Positions 1 to 8,725 are shown, numbered from the stretch's first letter. The stretch is DNA of 64,000 nucleotides from Sulfurimonas sp. (GCF_023229025.1 NZ_JALOAA010000006.1:1-64000), one strand, 5' to 3'. Translations and numbers: made by a program. Notes: generated by a model not told the origin, from the letters alone.

Positions 1-2
1 AT

Positions 3-77
3 AGTATAGAGTATTACAAGGGAAAAGAAAAAGTTTTTGGAAAGCTTCATTACAGCTTTAATTTAGCTCAAATTTAG
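3..77 (+). CDS. Possible 3' end of an upstream gene (partial)
   Basis: A frame open from the window edge ends in TAG at 75-77, about 39 bp before the transposon end. Its last residues would read GKLHYSFNLAQI. All three plus frames stay open for about 55-75 bases here, so the call is weak. If real, it would be the gene just before the insertion, facing argJ tail to tail. Tn7 places its tnsA-proximal end a short distance after its target gene, so this gene is a possible alternative to argJ as the attachment gene. Confidence 0.25.
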   Translation, partial: SIEYYKGKEKVFGKLHYSFNLAQI

Positions 78-116
78 CTTTAAAAGCTTTAGAAATAGCT
101 TGGTTGGAGCTTTAGT

Positions 117-143
117 TGTCATTTACAAGAACTAATGTTACTC
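117..143 (+). repeat. Left transposon end: inverted repeat plus first TnsB-like site
   Basis: TGTCATTTACAAGAAC at 117-132 is the exact inverse of 17792-17807. A 19-bp motif, ACAAGAACTAATGTTACTC, at 125-143 matches the right-end motif (ACAAGAACAAAAGTTACTC on the minus strand) at 17 of 19 positions and at the same 8-bp offset from the tip. By analogy with Tn7 this should be the outermost TnsB binding site. Confidence 0.85.
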
Positions 144-199
144 GTAGACAATTAAGCATTTTCGGCTTAATTAAAAAAAAGAATCATAGAAGCCAAAAT

Positions 200-1858
200 T
201 TATTCATATTTTGTACCTTTTAAATTAGTGATAATTTTGTTTAAGAACTGTAAAATATTGATGGCATTTTCACACTCTTTTTTATATATCTCAGCATTAG
301 CATCATCATGTGATGTTGGATTTAAGATGAAGTTTTTATAAAACTCACCTCGTTTAATTAGAGCTTTAATTGTTTCGTTAGAAATTGTCCCGTCAGCATT
401 TTGAATTTTTTCAGTAAACTCAATTTCTGTTTTGTTTAATGGGTTAAATGAAGATTTAATACAATTAATTTTAACTTGTTCATTTTTTGTAGAATCATCC
501 AAAATTTTTTGCACACTCTGATAAAAACGATTTGTTACTTTGTGCGACCGAATATAATGCTTGTCTTCAGATTTTAAAGTATCTATAATTTTTTGTAACT
601 CCTCCACTCTCCCCAACTCTAAAAGTTGTTCAAATTCTGTAATAATTCTCTCAAACTCTTTTCGTATAAAATTCCCAGCAGAGTATTCATCACCAGTTGA
701 AAGGCTACCCTTTGCATCTGTTAAATAGCTAATATCTTTATCGTACAAAAAGGCTTGATGATCGTGTACAAAAAGTTTTTGTACTTTCCATTGATTAGCT
801 TCTTCACTATCTAAATTGATCAATTTTCTTGCCATATTAAAAAACTGTAAATTATGGGTCAAAATAAGCTTTTGATAATCTTGGAACTCTTCTAAAATAT
901 ACTTCATAATCAATTTTCGATTCGCCATATCAAGGGACGTCAAAAAATCATCTAATACCAAAAGTTTAAATCCACCATTTTCAGCTTCATATTTTTTAGC
1001 AAGAGCAAAATAGATAGCCACACCGATAAGTTTGAGTTTGGCTTCATTGAAATGGTGTGAAAGTTTTCCATCATATTCGATATCATCAATTTTTATTTTT
1101 ATGGTAGGTGGATTAAACTCTAAAACTTCACTATTTCCAGATTGTGCAGGCGTAATTACAAAGGAAATTTCAAATGTTTCATCAAATTTTTTAATAATTT
1201 TATTAATTTCTTTAGTTGGAAAAAAATGTCCAAATACAAACTGCAATAATTCGTTCTCTGACTTAAGTATATCTTCAAACTCAGTCCTAACTGCATCAAC
1301 ATCATCATTGCCAATTTTATCAATTATCTTTTTTTTTAACGTGTCTAGATTGCTAAATTGAGCATAGCGCTTAAAATGATGATTTTCATCAGCACCTGCA
1401 TAAGGACTTTTCATCTGCGGAAAATCTTCAAATAGCGTCTCATTTAGTGCAATGTAAAAATTTTCTTTTGTAAGCCTATTTAGTACTTTTTCATTCGCAA
1501 AGTAAATAGTTGGTTCTATAGAATTGAAAAATGCTTGGTTTCCAGTTTTTTCTACTCTCATGACATTAAAATCAGAAAGTTCATCTGTGATACGGTTTAA
1601 CTCTTTGCCTGCATCAAAGCTAATATTAACTTCTAAATTTTCTGTTTCACATCCTCTCGATCTATACGTTTCTTGTATGTTTGAAGCAATATTTTTATCT
1701 AACCTTTTTTGATGATAAAAATTTGAGTATAAAGCCTCATAAATAGAACTTTTTCCTGTTCCATTTTCACCATAAATCAGTAAACTCTTCCCATCAAAAT
1801 CAACAGTTAAATCTTTATGAAATTTAAAATATTTAAGTTCGGCTGTTTGAATTTTCAT
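200..1858 (-). CDS. RecF/SMC-type ABC ATPase, probable defence protein
   Basis: This 552-residue protein has a Walker A motif at about residues 30-38 (GENGTGKSS), an ABC-like signature region near 263-275 (LSHHFNEAKLKL), a Walker B/D-loop near 297-306 (LLVLDDFLTSLD) and an H-loop near 332 (LTHN). These place it among RecF/OLD-like AAA ATPases. No TOPRIM nuclease motif is seen in the C-terminal 200 residues, which I do not recognise. Its ATG overlaps the stop of the upstream DUF262 gene by one base, so the two are probably translationally coupled and act together. ATPase-DUF262 pairings suggest anti-phage function; this is inferred. The gene lies between the left transposon end and tnsA, outside the usual cargo position. 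Confidence 0.8.
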   Translation of the reverse strand: MKIQTAELKYFKFHKDLTVDFDGKSLLIYGENGTGKSSIYEALYSNFYHQKRLDKNIASNIQETYRSRGCETENLEVNISFDAGKELNRITDELSDFNVMRVEKTGNQAFFNSIEPTIYFANEKVLNRLTKENFYIALNETLFEDFPQMKSPYAGADENHHFKRYAQFSNLDTLKKKIIDKIGNDDVDAVRTEFEDILKSENELLQFVFGHFFPTKEINKIIKKFDETFEISFVITPAQSGNSEVLEFNPPTIKIKIDDIEYDGKLSHHFNEAKLKLIGVAIYFALAKKYEAENGGFKLLVLDDFLTSLDMANRKLIMKYILEEFQDYQKLILTHNLQFFNMARKLINLDSEEANQWKVQKLFVHDHQAFLYDKDISYLTDAKGSLSTGDEYSAGNFIRKEFERIITEFEQLLELGRVEELQKIIDTLKSEDKHYIRSHKVTNRFYQSVQKILDDSTKNEQVKINCIKSSFNPLNKTEIEFTEKIQNADGTISNETIKALIKRGEFYKNFILNPTSHDDANAEIYKKECENAINILQFLNKIITNLKGTKYE

Positions 1859-3252
1859 TATTCGCCTCTAAAAAACTGTTTGTAAAGGTTGCAAGACTCT
1901 TTACTTGGAGTGTCACTCATCCTTCGTTTTAATTTATAAGGGTATATTGAAAGTTGATTTGGATCTAAATACTTTTCTAAAAGTTCAAACCCTCTATACA
2001 ATCTACCAAAACCATCTGGACAAATATAATCTTTATCATAAAATACTTCCCATTTGTTGTACATAATTTTAATCGTTAAATCATACATATCATTCTTAAT
2101 GTAAGTCGTAGAACCTTTTGCATACGATTGTCTTACAAGTGATTGGGCAAACTTAACTACAGTATTGTTATTACTGTTTAAATCATTTTGAACTAAATAG
2201 ACTATTATTGCATCTTTTGGATAAGCATTGGTGTACAAATCTATAAGTTGAAACCATTTTGCAAGTTCATTATCAGCTTGTTGTTTCCTTGATTCAAAAA
2301 ATTCAACAGCATCAACGATACGACTTAAATCATTTAAAATTTCTTTATATGTTTTCTTTTTAAACGGTGAATATTCCATTTTTTCAAAAAAATCTCGTAG
2401 CCCTATTTCTGAGCTCTTAATCCCTTGCTCACCTCTTATAATATATGAATAAATCTTAAACGCTCTAAGTTTGAGCTTGTCATCTGTCGCTTCACATCGT
2501 TCATCGAAAGATTTCCAAAGTTCCACAAAAGTATCCTGTTCTTCATCTCTGTTTGCCATATAGTAGAGATTTGATTTAAAAATATCACTATCATCAAGCG
2601 GCATCCCTCTATTGTTCATAGTTTCAAAAATTTTCAAAGCTTTTTCTCTCGCTTTAGCAGTATTTTCACCTTCTGAAAAAATGGGGAGCAATGAAACATC
2701 ATAAAGAATAAAATCTATAAAATCTTTTATATCGTTCCCATCTTGATAAATTAAATTTTTGACTTTTTCATAGAAAAAATAGATATTTGTTTTAAATTTA
2801 TCTTTTTTATCTTTTGGCTTTTGATATTGATAATTTTCACTTAATACTTCATTAAAAGATTGTGAATCCCTTTCTATAAAAATATTTGTTTTGACTCTTT
2901 GCTCTATGATTGCATCTGTTCTATCATCTAATATCCAAATTGTATTTTTGAGTTTTCTATTGTTTGCATCAAAAGCCCATAAAACTTTTAGAAACATAAT
3001 CAATGTTGTTAAACGTTGCTGTCCATCTATAACCTCAAATTCATCCCTGACAGATGTTGCAAGTACAAGATTGCCAATAAAATAGCCTTCTGATTTATTT
3101 TTCTGAAATGCTGTTTTTAAATCCTCAAAAAGTTCTTCACATTCACTTTCAGTCCAAGAATAAGCTCTTTGATATGGAGGAATAATATATTTGGTTCTAT
3201 CACCAAAAATTTTTAATATATATTTTTGTTCTGCATTGAGTTGTAAAGCCAT
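1858..3252 (-). CDS. DUF262-family protein without visible HNH domain
   Basis: This 464-residue protein shows the DUF262 hallmarks: IPPYQRAYSW near residue 19, IDGQQRLTTL near residue 74 (the ParB-like nucleotide-binding motif) and IFETMNNRG near residue 208. DUF262 occurs in GmrSD, BrxU and SspE nucleases that attack modified phage DNA, usually with a C-terminal DUF1524 HNH nuclease. I see no HNH-type histidine motif in the C-terminal 150 residues, so this copy may bind nucleotide or DNA without cutting, or may use its ATPase partner. It is the first gene of the two-gene minus-strand module and probably has its promoter in the 3253-3607 gap. Confidence 0.8.
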   Translation of the reverse strand: MALQLNAEQKYILKIFGDRTKYIIPPYQRAYSWTESECEELFEDLKTAFQKNKSEGYFIGNLVLATSVRDEFEVIDGQQRLTTLIMFLKVLWAFDANNRKLKNTIWILDDRTDAIIEQRVKTNIFIERDSQSFNEVLSENYQYQKPKDKKDKFKTNIYFFYEKVKNLIYQDGNDIKDFIDFILYDVSLLPIFSEGENTAKAREKALKIFETMNNRGMPLDDSDIFKSNLYYMANRDEEQDTFVELWKSFDERCEATDDKLKLRAFKIYSYIIRGEQGIKSSEIGLRDFFEKMEYSPFKKKTYKEILNDLSRIVDAVEFFESRKQQADNELAKWFQLIDLYTNAYPKDAIIVYLVQNDLNSNNNTVVKFAQSLVRQSYAKGSTTYIKNDMYDLTIKIMYNKWEVFYDKDYICPDGFGRLYRGFELLEKYLDPNQLSIYPYKLKRRMSDTPSKESCNLYKQFFRGE

Positions 3253-3607
3253 TTTTATCCCTTTAACATAGATGAAATAAGATATGTTTTGTGATTAATT
3301 CTACCTAAACTGATATGAAGAAGGTATAAAAAAATTTTAAACTATTTGAATTTGCCATATTAATTTGTATTTAATGATAATTGTCCTTTGCATTTGCTCA
3401 CACTTTAAATACTTTTTATCATAAATATTTGTACCATAATAGCATTTAGCAACTACTTATATTATGCTTCAGGTCAAAATTATTTCCAAAAATATATAAA
3501 CTAATGTTACAAAATATATTTATAAAGATTAATATATTTATTTTTATAATAACTAATGTTATTAAATTTACATTTAAAATTATTTTTTATTTTGATATAA
3601 TTTTTAT
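3253..3607. promoter_or_regulatory. Divergent intergenic region with two internal TnsB-like sites
   Basis: This very AT-rich 355-bp gap separates the DUF262 gene from tnsA. It contains AACTAATGTTAC at 3499-3510 and AACTAATGTTAT at 3551-3562, both in the same orientation as the left-end site at 131-142. A TATAAT at 3545-3550 abuts the second motif, so TnsB bound there would cover the tnsA start region. A second TATAAT at 3596-3601 would give a nearly leaderless tnsA mRNA. No Shine-Dalgarno sequence is visible before the tnsA ATG. Autorepression by TnsB is inferred from Tn7. Confidence 0.6.
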
Positions 3608-4255
3608 ATGGCAGTCAGAAAAATAAAGAAAAGTTACATCTCTTGTGTCGGATATTTTAAAAGTTATAAAAACAACAAGCAGTTGGCTTTTGAATCAATC
3701 TTGGAAAGAGATTTTTTCATGTTGTTAGAGTTTGATAAAGATGTTGTTTCGTTTGAAGAGCAGCCACTGAAAATCAAATACAAGCTAAAAGCAAAAAACA
3801 CAAGATATACCCCTGATGTACTAGTGATATATAAAGATGGCTCAAAAAAAATCTTTGAAGTTAAATACCAAAGTGATATAGACTCAGATCAAGAGCTACA
3901 ACATAAGATATCTGTTTTAAAAGAAGAGATTTCCCGACAAATGTCACTTCCCTTTGAAACATTTACAGATGCACAAATAGACCAAATATATTTCAAAAAC
4001 TGTATTTTTCTCTATAAAAATGCTTTTATCTCTGAAAGTCAAACTATGACCAATAAAGTACTAGAGAATATCAATAAGCTTTCTGAGCCCATTTCTATCA
4101 AATCATTTTTAGAACTTTTATCAACCAATCAAACTGAACAATTGCAAATCCTTCCCTATCTTTGGCATGAGATATTCAAAAACCCTGCCTTGATAAATAT
4201 GAATCAAAAGATCACTATGTCATCTCTTATCGCAAAAGGAGCAAGTCATGAGTAA
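3608..4255 (+). CDS. tnsA: TnsA-like transposon endonuclease
   Basis: TnsA cuts the 5' strands at the transposon ends and lets Tn7-like elements move by cut-and-paste. The 215-residue product shows the restriction-enzyme-like core: ILERDFF with E33, RYTPDVLV with D70 and FEVKYQ with E84 and K86. These fit the E-D-(Q/E)xK active site of Tn7 TnsA. The C-terminal 100 residues should be the TnsC-contacting domain. The ATG at 3608 has no obvious ribosome binding site. The 3' end overlaps tnsB by 8 bp, so the two are coupled and act as the heteromeric transposase. Confidence 0.93.
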   Translation: MAVRKIKKSYISCVGYFKSYKNNKQLAFESILERDFFMLLEFDKDVVSFEEQPLKIKYKLKAKNTRYTPDVLVIYKDGSKKIFEVKYQSDIDSDQELQHKISVLKEEISRQMSLPFETFTDAQIDQIYFKNCIFLYKNAFISESQTMTNKVLENINKLSEPISIKSFLELLSTNQTEQLQILPYLWHEIFKNPALINMNQKITMSSLIAKGASHE

Positions 4256-6104
4256 ACTAGACCTCTCAATCGGTTCCAAAGTCTTTTACAATAACGTTGA
4301 GCATATCATATTAAAAGCTGTCAATTTTCACACTCTATCCATAGCTCCAACAGATAATCAAGCTGAAATTATCAATGTAAAAATACAAGATCTATCCTCA
4401 AAGCCTCAAGAGGAAAAAACTCAGCTAGACAGTTACACGGAAGAAGAGTGGAGTGGGGCAAAAAAGAAATACGATGCTATTAAAGAGCTCGTCTTTAGAA
4501 AAAAGTCACGTGACGAAGTTGAAGAGGTAGCTGCTAAATACAATGTGACCGCTATGACAGTCTATCGTTGGATAAAGACCTATGAAGAATCAGAAAAAAT
4601 CAGTTCACTTATCTCAAGCAAACATAAGCGCGGTAAAAAAGGAAGTCGCATAGAGCCTTTGACTAATAAGATCATTGAAGATGTTATAGAAGAACTATAT
4701 CTTACCAAACAAAGAATCGGTTTTCCTAAAATCTTCAACACAATTAAAGCAGAATGCAAGAAGCTCAACATAACCGCTCCACATGAAAACACTGTCCGCA
4801 ATAGAATAAAAATAATCGATCCTAAATTCGCTCTGAAAAAACGCTTTAGTGCAAAAAAAGCAAATGAAAAATATGGAAATTTTGAAGGGGAATATCCAGA
4901 GGGAGACTCTCCTTTGGAAGTGTATCAGATCGACCATACTCCGCTTGATATCATACTCGTTGACTCTCACTCAAGAAAACCTCTTGGCAGACCTTATTTG
5001 ACACTTGCAATTGACGTGTATTCAAGAATGGTTGCAGGATTCTATCTCTCTTTGCAAGCACCTGGATACTTCAGTGTGAGCCAATGTCTCTATAATGCTT
5101 TTTTACCAAAAGATGATTTTCTAAAAAAATACGAAGTTCAAGGCGAATGGGAAATATACGGGATTCCTTCCAAATATGCCGTTGATAACGGAAAAGATTT
5201 AATTGGGCTTGACATGCAAAGAGTCTGTGACGAATTTGGCATGACTATGGTTCGAAGACCGGTCGGAAGACCACAATATGGGAGCCACGTAGAGAGGGTT
5301 TTTGGGACCATAAACAAAGAGATTCATAATTTACCAGGTACTACATTTTCTAATATATCCGAAAAAGCTGAGTATGATTCCATCAAAAACGCAACTTTTA
5401 CCCTTGATGAGATAACAAAGTGGCTCACTGAGTTTATCGTCAATGTTTATCATAACCGTGTACATCATGGAATAGGCATGACACCAAGACAAAAATACAG
5501 TTTAGGTATCTTTGGCGATGATGAGAATCCGGGTACAGGCTTGCCGCCGATTGTAGAAGATCAAGAGACGATTAAAATCGCTCTCTTGCCTGCATTTTAC
5601 CGAACCGTTCAAAAAGACGGTATCACACTTGATGGCATTACGTACTATTCGGATGTTCTGAGAACTTGGATAAACAGGGATGATGAGCAAGGCAATAAGC
5701 TAAAGTTTAAAGTCAAAAGAGACCCACTTAGCATCCAAAAACTTTATTTCTTTGATCCAGAGCTCAAAGAGTATTTTGAGTTAAGCTACAGAAAGCTTCA
5801 TGCTCCAGATATGACCGTATGGGATCTGTATGCAGCCAAGAGATATCTAAAAGAGAATAGCATCAAAGATACAAACGAAGATGATCTCTTTGATGCTTAC
5901 GAACGGCTCACACATATAGAAAAACAGGCAAAAGAGAAAACAGCCAAACATAAAATGAGAAAAAGCAAAGCACCTAAAATGAGCGACATCAAGTCAAAAA
6001 GCAAAACAGAGAGTCAAGTTGTAAAAGAAAAAAATACAAAGCCAACTGATGACGTTTTTCATGACCTCTTTGACAACATAGAAACTTTTCACATTAAAGA
6101 GTAG
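4248..6104 (+). CDS. tnsB: TnsB-like DDE transposase
   Basis: This 618-residue transposase binds the end repeats and performs 3' strand cleavage and joining. An N-terminal helix-turn-helix region (near residue 90-105, AMTVYRWIKTY) is followed by an integrase-type core with D229 (YQIDHTPLD), D313 (AVDNGKDLI) and E349 (SHVERVFGT). The spacing gives a DD(35)E triad. The conserved PVGRPQYGSHVER block precedes the glutamate. The C-terminal 70 residues are rich in lysine and probably contact TnsC. It overlaps tnsA by 8 bp and is followed after 3 bp by tnsC. All catalytic residues are present, so the enzyme looks functional. Confidence 0.95.
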   Translation: MSKLDLSIGSKVFYNNVEHIILKAVNFHTLSIAPTDNQAEIINVKIQDLSSKPQEEKTQLDSYTEEEWSGAKKKYDAIKELVFRKKSRDEVEEVAAKYNVTAMTVYRWIKTYEESEKISSLISSKHKRGKKGSRIEPLTNKIIEDVIEELYLTKQRIGFPKIFNTIKAECKKLNITAPHENTVRNRIKIIDPKFALKKRFSAKKANEKYGNFEGEYPEGDSPLEVYQIDHTPLDIILVDSHSRKPLGRPYLTLAIDVYSRMVAGFYLSLQAPGYFSVSQCLYNAFLPKDDFLKKYEVQGEWEIYGIPSKYAVDNGKDLIGLDMQRVCDEFGMTMVRRPVGRPQYGSHVERVFGTINKEIHNLPGTTFSNISEKAEYDSIKNATFTLDEITKWLTEFIVNVYHNRVHHGIGMTPRQKYSLGIFGDDENPGTGLPPIVEDQETIKIALLPAFYRTVQKDGITLDGITYYSDVLRTWINRDDEQGNKLKFKVKRDPLSIQKLYFFDPELKEYFELSYRKLHAPDMTVWDLYAAKRYLKENSIKDTNEDDLFDAYERLTHIEKQAKEKTAKHKMRKSKAPKMSDIKSKSKTESQVVKEKNTKPTDDVFHDLFDNIETFHIKE

Positions 6105-6107
6105 CGT

Positions 6108-7049
6108 ATGAATATTGAACTGACAGAAGAAACAAAAAAAATACTTGGCAGCTCTGATGAAGAGAGGATCAAATATATCAATGAAGAGTATTGGATTGAC
6201 TATCCTATCGCTCAAAACATCTTAGAAAAGATGGAAGATATTTACGATTTTGGATATGGCAAGACCAGGTACATTAGCATCTTGCTTGTTGGCGGGAGCA
6301 ACAACGGAAAGACATCTCTGCTCAAGCAGTTTTTAGAGAAGCATCCGCCCTACGATTACAATATCGATGGCGAACAGCCTGATTGGATTGCAGATGACTT
6401 CTTTGATAAATACACAGGCATTGGCAGACCTGTTTTATATGTCATCTCACCAACAGAACCAAGCGAAAGCAGACTCTACAGTATTATCTTGGAGCAGTTG
6501 AATATACCCTATAAAACACGAGACTCCTTGGATGTAAAAGCCAAACTCGTAGAGTACTACCTTAAAGCCTTAAGTGTCAGAGTCCTAGTTATTGATGAGA
6601 TTCATAACATACTAAATGGTTCACCTGCACGACAAAAGCAGATAATGAGTGCCATAAGAGATTTAAGCAGCAAGCTAAAAATGCCCGTAATTTTGGCAGG
6701 CGTTAAAGAGGCTTTGCGTGCTGTCAATACAGAGGACCAAATCAGCAGTAGATACAGACCGGAATATCTAACTAAATGGAAGATGGATAAAGATTATATA
6801 AGTCTATTAGCCACTACAATAAGCAAACTGCCACTCAAAAAACAATCTACTATCATCAACAAGGATGATGCACAAGAGATTCTTGAGCTATGCAACGGAT
6901 ATATCGGGGAGATTGTAAACCTGATCAAAGCTGCTGCCGTATATGCAATAAAAACTGGCAGCGAGAGAGTTACCATCAACGAGATAAAAGAGTGTGGATT
7001 TAATACTCTGCAAAATATTCATAAGACTATGAATCTCAAAGATATATGA
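6108..7049 (+). CDS. tnsC: TnsC/TniB-like AAA+ regulator of transposition
   Basis: TnsC is the ATP-dependent matchmaker that links the target selector to the TnsAB transposase. The 313-residue protein has a Walker A near residues 62-70 (GGSNNGKTS), a Walker B near 158-165 (VLVIDEIHN) and an arginine-finger-like stretch (SSRYRPEYL), as in TniB/TnsC AAA+ proteins. It is shorter than Tn7 TnsC (about 555 residues) and closer to TniB in size. It starts 3 bp after tnsB and ends with an ATGA overlap with tniQ, so the four genes form one operon. Confidence 0.92.
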   Translation: MNIELTEETKKILGSSDEERIKYINEEYWIDYPIAQNILEKMEDIYDFGYGKTRYISILLVGGSNNGKTSLLKQFLEKHPPYDYNIDGEQPDWIADDFFDKYTGIGRPVLYVISPTEPSESRLYSIILEQLNIPYKTRDSLDVKAKLVEYYLKALSVRVLVIDEIHNILNGSPARQKQIMSAIRDLSSKLKMPVILAGVKEALRAVNTEDQISSRYRPEYLTKWKMDKDYISLLATTISKLPLKKQSTIINKDDAQEILELCNGYIGEIVNLIKAAAVYAIKTGSERVTINEIKECGFNTLQNIHKTMNLKDI

Positions 7050-8185
7050 TCAAAAAGATAAACTTTCCGGAACTAAAAAATGAAAACTTTGTAATCATCC
7101 CTCTGCCGCTTGAAGATGAACTGCTTTCCTCCTGGATAGTCCGCACAGCCTATGCCCACAAAACGCATCCGCATACCTTCACTAACCAATATCTAAACTA
7201 CAGACACCACTCTTTTTTTCTTTCCCAAAGCGATCTTACTTTAGATCCAGAGATGATCAAAATCATTGAAGAAAAAAGTCATCACAAAATAGATATCCGT
7301 TCCCTAATGCTAACGACTTACTCTGGATATATTCAAGAAAATATCTATGAGAATAATCCGGCTACATTTTTTACCCATCAAAAATATTGTCCCATCTGCC
7401 TGCGTGAAGATAAAGTACCCTACTTTAGAAAAAAATGGCGGGTTGTTTTTTACAATATTTGTCATAAACATCAATGCCGTTTATACGAACATTGTCCTTC
7501 TTGCGAAACAAAACTCGATATCTCGCAGATGTATAAAAATAAGCTACCATACACATACTGCCACCACTGTGAATTTGAACTGAAAAAAGGAAGAAAATTG
7601 CCAATTCATAAAAAGTATATTTCAAGTCTTGACTATCAAAACAAGATTTTTAAAACTATAGAAAACGGCTATATTCAGCTTGGCGAAACTTCTATCTACT
7701 CTTTTTTATTTTTCGAAGTGTTTTCAAAACTATCCAAGCTTATACTTCTAAACGGTAAACATCAATTTATAAAAAAACATCCGTTATTTTCACTCATAAA
7801 AGATGCAAAACAACAAAAAGTCAACCATCCTATATTTAAAAAAGTAGATGCAAAAGCACAATCAGCGCTTTTTGGGTTGATTATGTATATTTTTGAAAAT
7901 TTTCCACACAATTTAAAAGTCTATATCCAAGCAAACAAGCTTACATATCACGACTTGACAACAAAAATGTCAGATATACCGTTTTGGTATGAAAAAGGTG
8001 TCAATGAAATCACACCTCGGTATTTGCCACATAGCATGACCGTAACCAAAGAAGAAGTGGAACATGCAGAAGAATATTTAAAGTCTATTGGTAAAGATGT
8101 CAATAAAGCGAACCTAACAAGACTGTTTGGATGCAATTTCGGGAGCAATGATAATGATTTGAAAAATTTCATTCAACAATCATAA
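7046..8185 (+). CDS. tniQ: TniQ/TnsD-family target-site selector
   Basis: TniQ-domain proteins such as TnsD recognise the insertion site and recruit TnsC. The 379-residue product opens with the typical IPLPLEDELLSSWIVRTAY segment. Zinc-finger cysteines and histidines follow: CPIC at about 114-117, C139/H142/C144, CPSC at 150-153, and a later CHHC. At 379 residues it is shorter than Tn7 TnsD (508) and longer than minimal CAST TniQ. It is the only TniQ in the element, so it is the likely sequence-specific selector. It overlaps tnsC by 4 bp and is followed after 10 bp by a convergent gene. Confidence 0.9.
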   Translation: MIKKINFPELKNENFVIIPLPLEDELLSSWIVRTAYAHKTHPHTFTNQYLNYRHHSFFLSQSDLTLDPEMIKIIEEKSHHKIDIRSLMLTTYSGYIQENIYENNPATFFTHQKYCPICLREDKVPYFRKKWRVVFYNICHKHQCRLYEHCPSCETKLDISQMYKNKLPYTYCHHCEFELKKGRKLPIHKKYISSLDYQNKIFKTIENGYIQLGETSIYSFLFFEVFSKLSKLILLNGKHQFIKKHPLFSLIKDAKQQKVNHPIFKKVDAKAQSALFGLIMYIFENFPHNLKVYIQANKLTYHDLTTKMSDIPFWYEKGVNEITPRYLPHSMTVTKEEVEHAEEYLKSIGKDVNKANLTRLFGCNFGSNDNDLKNFIQQS

Positions 8186-8195
8186 TACCACTACT

Positions 8196-8552
8196 TCAAG
8201 TGTAAATATGATATTCCATATCCCAAAAATGAGCCCCCATATCTTTTCTTTCAAGCAAAGATTTAAAGTCTCTCCTTATTAACCTACTAGACACGGTTTT
8301 TAGATTGTTTACAAATGAAGATAGCTTTATATGAGGAGGAGCACTAAAATGAATTATAACTTTTGACTGCTCCTCTATTGTGATGTCTATAAGCTCACAT
8401 TTATGCTTGTCGATATTTTGTAATATGATATTTTTTAGATTTTCTTCTAGTGCATCATATATAATTTTTTTATCCTCAAATATACTTACAACTAAATAAT
8501 AATTAAGGTTATAAAATGAGTGTCTATTCCGCTTAAATTCAGTGTTTAACAA
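8196..8552 (-). CDS. Degenerate IS200/IS605 TnpA-like (Y1) protein, probably domesticated
   Basis: The 118-residue protein follows the Y1 transposase pattern along its length: an N-terminal RNRHSFYNLNYYLVVSIF strand, a later SSRLIRRDF helix and a C-terminal GAHFWDMEYHIYT segment. At the place of the catalytic HUH motif (DHVHLL in active enzymes) it reads SKVIIH, so both metal-binding histidines are lost. The chain stops before the helix that carries the catalytic tyrosine. It should therefore be unable to cut or join DNA, but could still bind hairpin DNA or RNA. It lies tail to tail with tniQ and head to head with hsdM across a palindromic promoter, the position of a regulator. The regulator role is inferred. 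Confidence 0.7.
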   Translation of the reverse strand: MLNTEFKRNRHSFYNLNYYLVVSIFEDKKIIYDALEENLKNIILQNIDKHKCELIDITIEEQSKVIIHFSAPPHIKLSSFVNNLKTVSSRLIRRDFKSLLERKDMGAHFWDMEYHIYT

Positions 8553-8563
8553 TATAATTAATC

Positions 8564-8619
8564 CTTGACAACTAAATATTTTTTGTGTATAATATTATAT
8601 ATTAGCATTGTTTGTCAAG
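8564..8619. promoter_or_regulatory. Inverted repeat bracketing the hsdM promoter (putative operator)
   Basis: CTTGACAA at 8564-8571 and TTGTCAAG at 8612-8619 form a perfect 8-bp inverted repeat 40 bp apart. The left arm contains the -35 box of the plus promoter, and the right arm contains a TTGACA on the minus strand. This suits a dimeric or looping repressor that controls both hsdM and the divergent TnpA-like gene. Confidence 0.5.
8565..8593 (+). promoter_or_regulatory. Consensus sigma70 promoter for the hsdM operon
   Basis: TTGACA at 8565-8570 and TATAAT at 8588-8593 are separated by exactly 17 bp. A full consensus -35 is unusual for this phylum. Transcription would start near 8600, giving a leader of about 125 nt before the AAAGGAG ribosome binding site at 8714-8720. 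Confidence 0.75.
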
Positions 8620-8725
8620 AGTTTTAAAAATATGACAAATTGCAATAAATTTTTGAATTTTAAAATATTTTCTATACTCTTCTTTTATATAAAATATTTT
8701 TGGATAGAATACCAAAGGAGTTAAC

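Noticed and set aside
8196..8552. Active IS200/IS605 insertion sequence
   Set aside because: The HUH histidines and catalytic tyrosine are lacking, and no TnpB gene or end hairpins are seen beside it.
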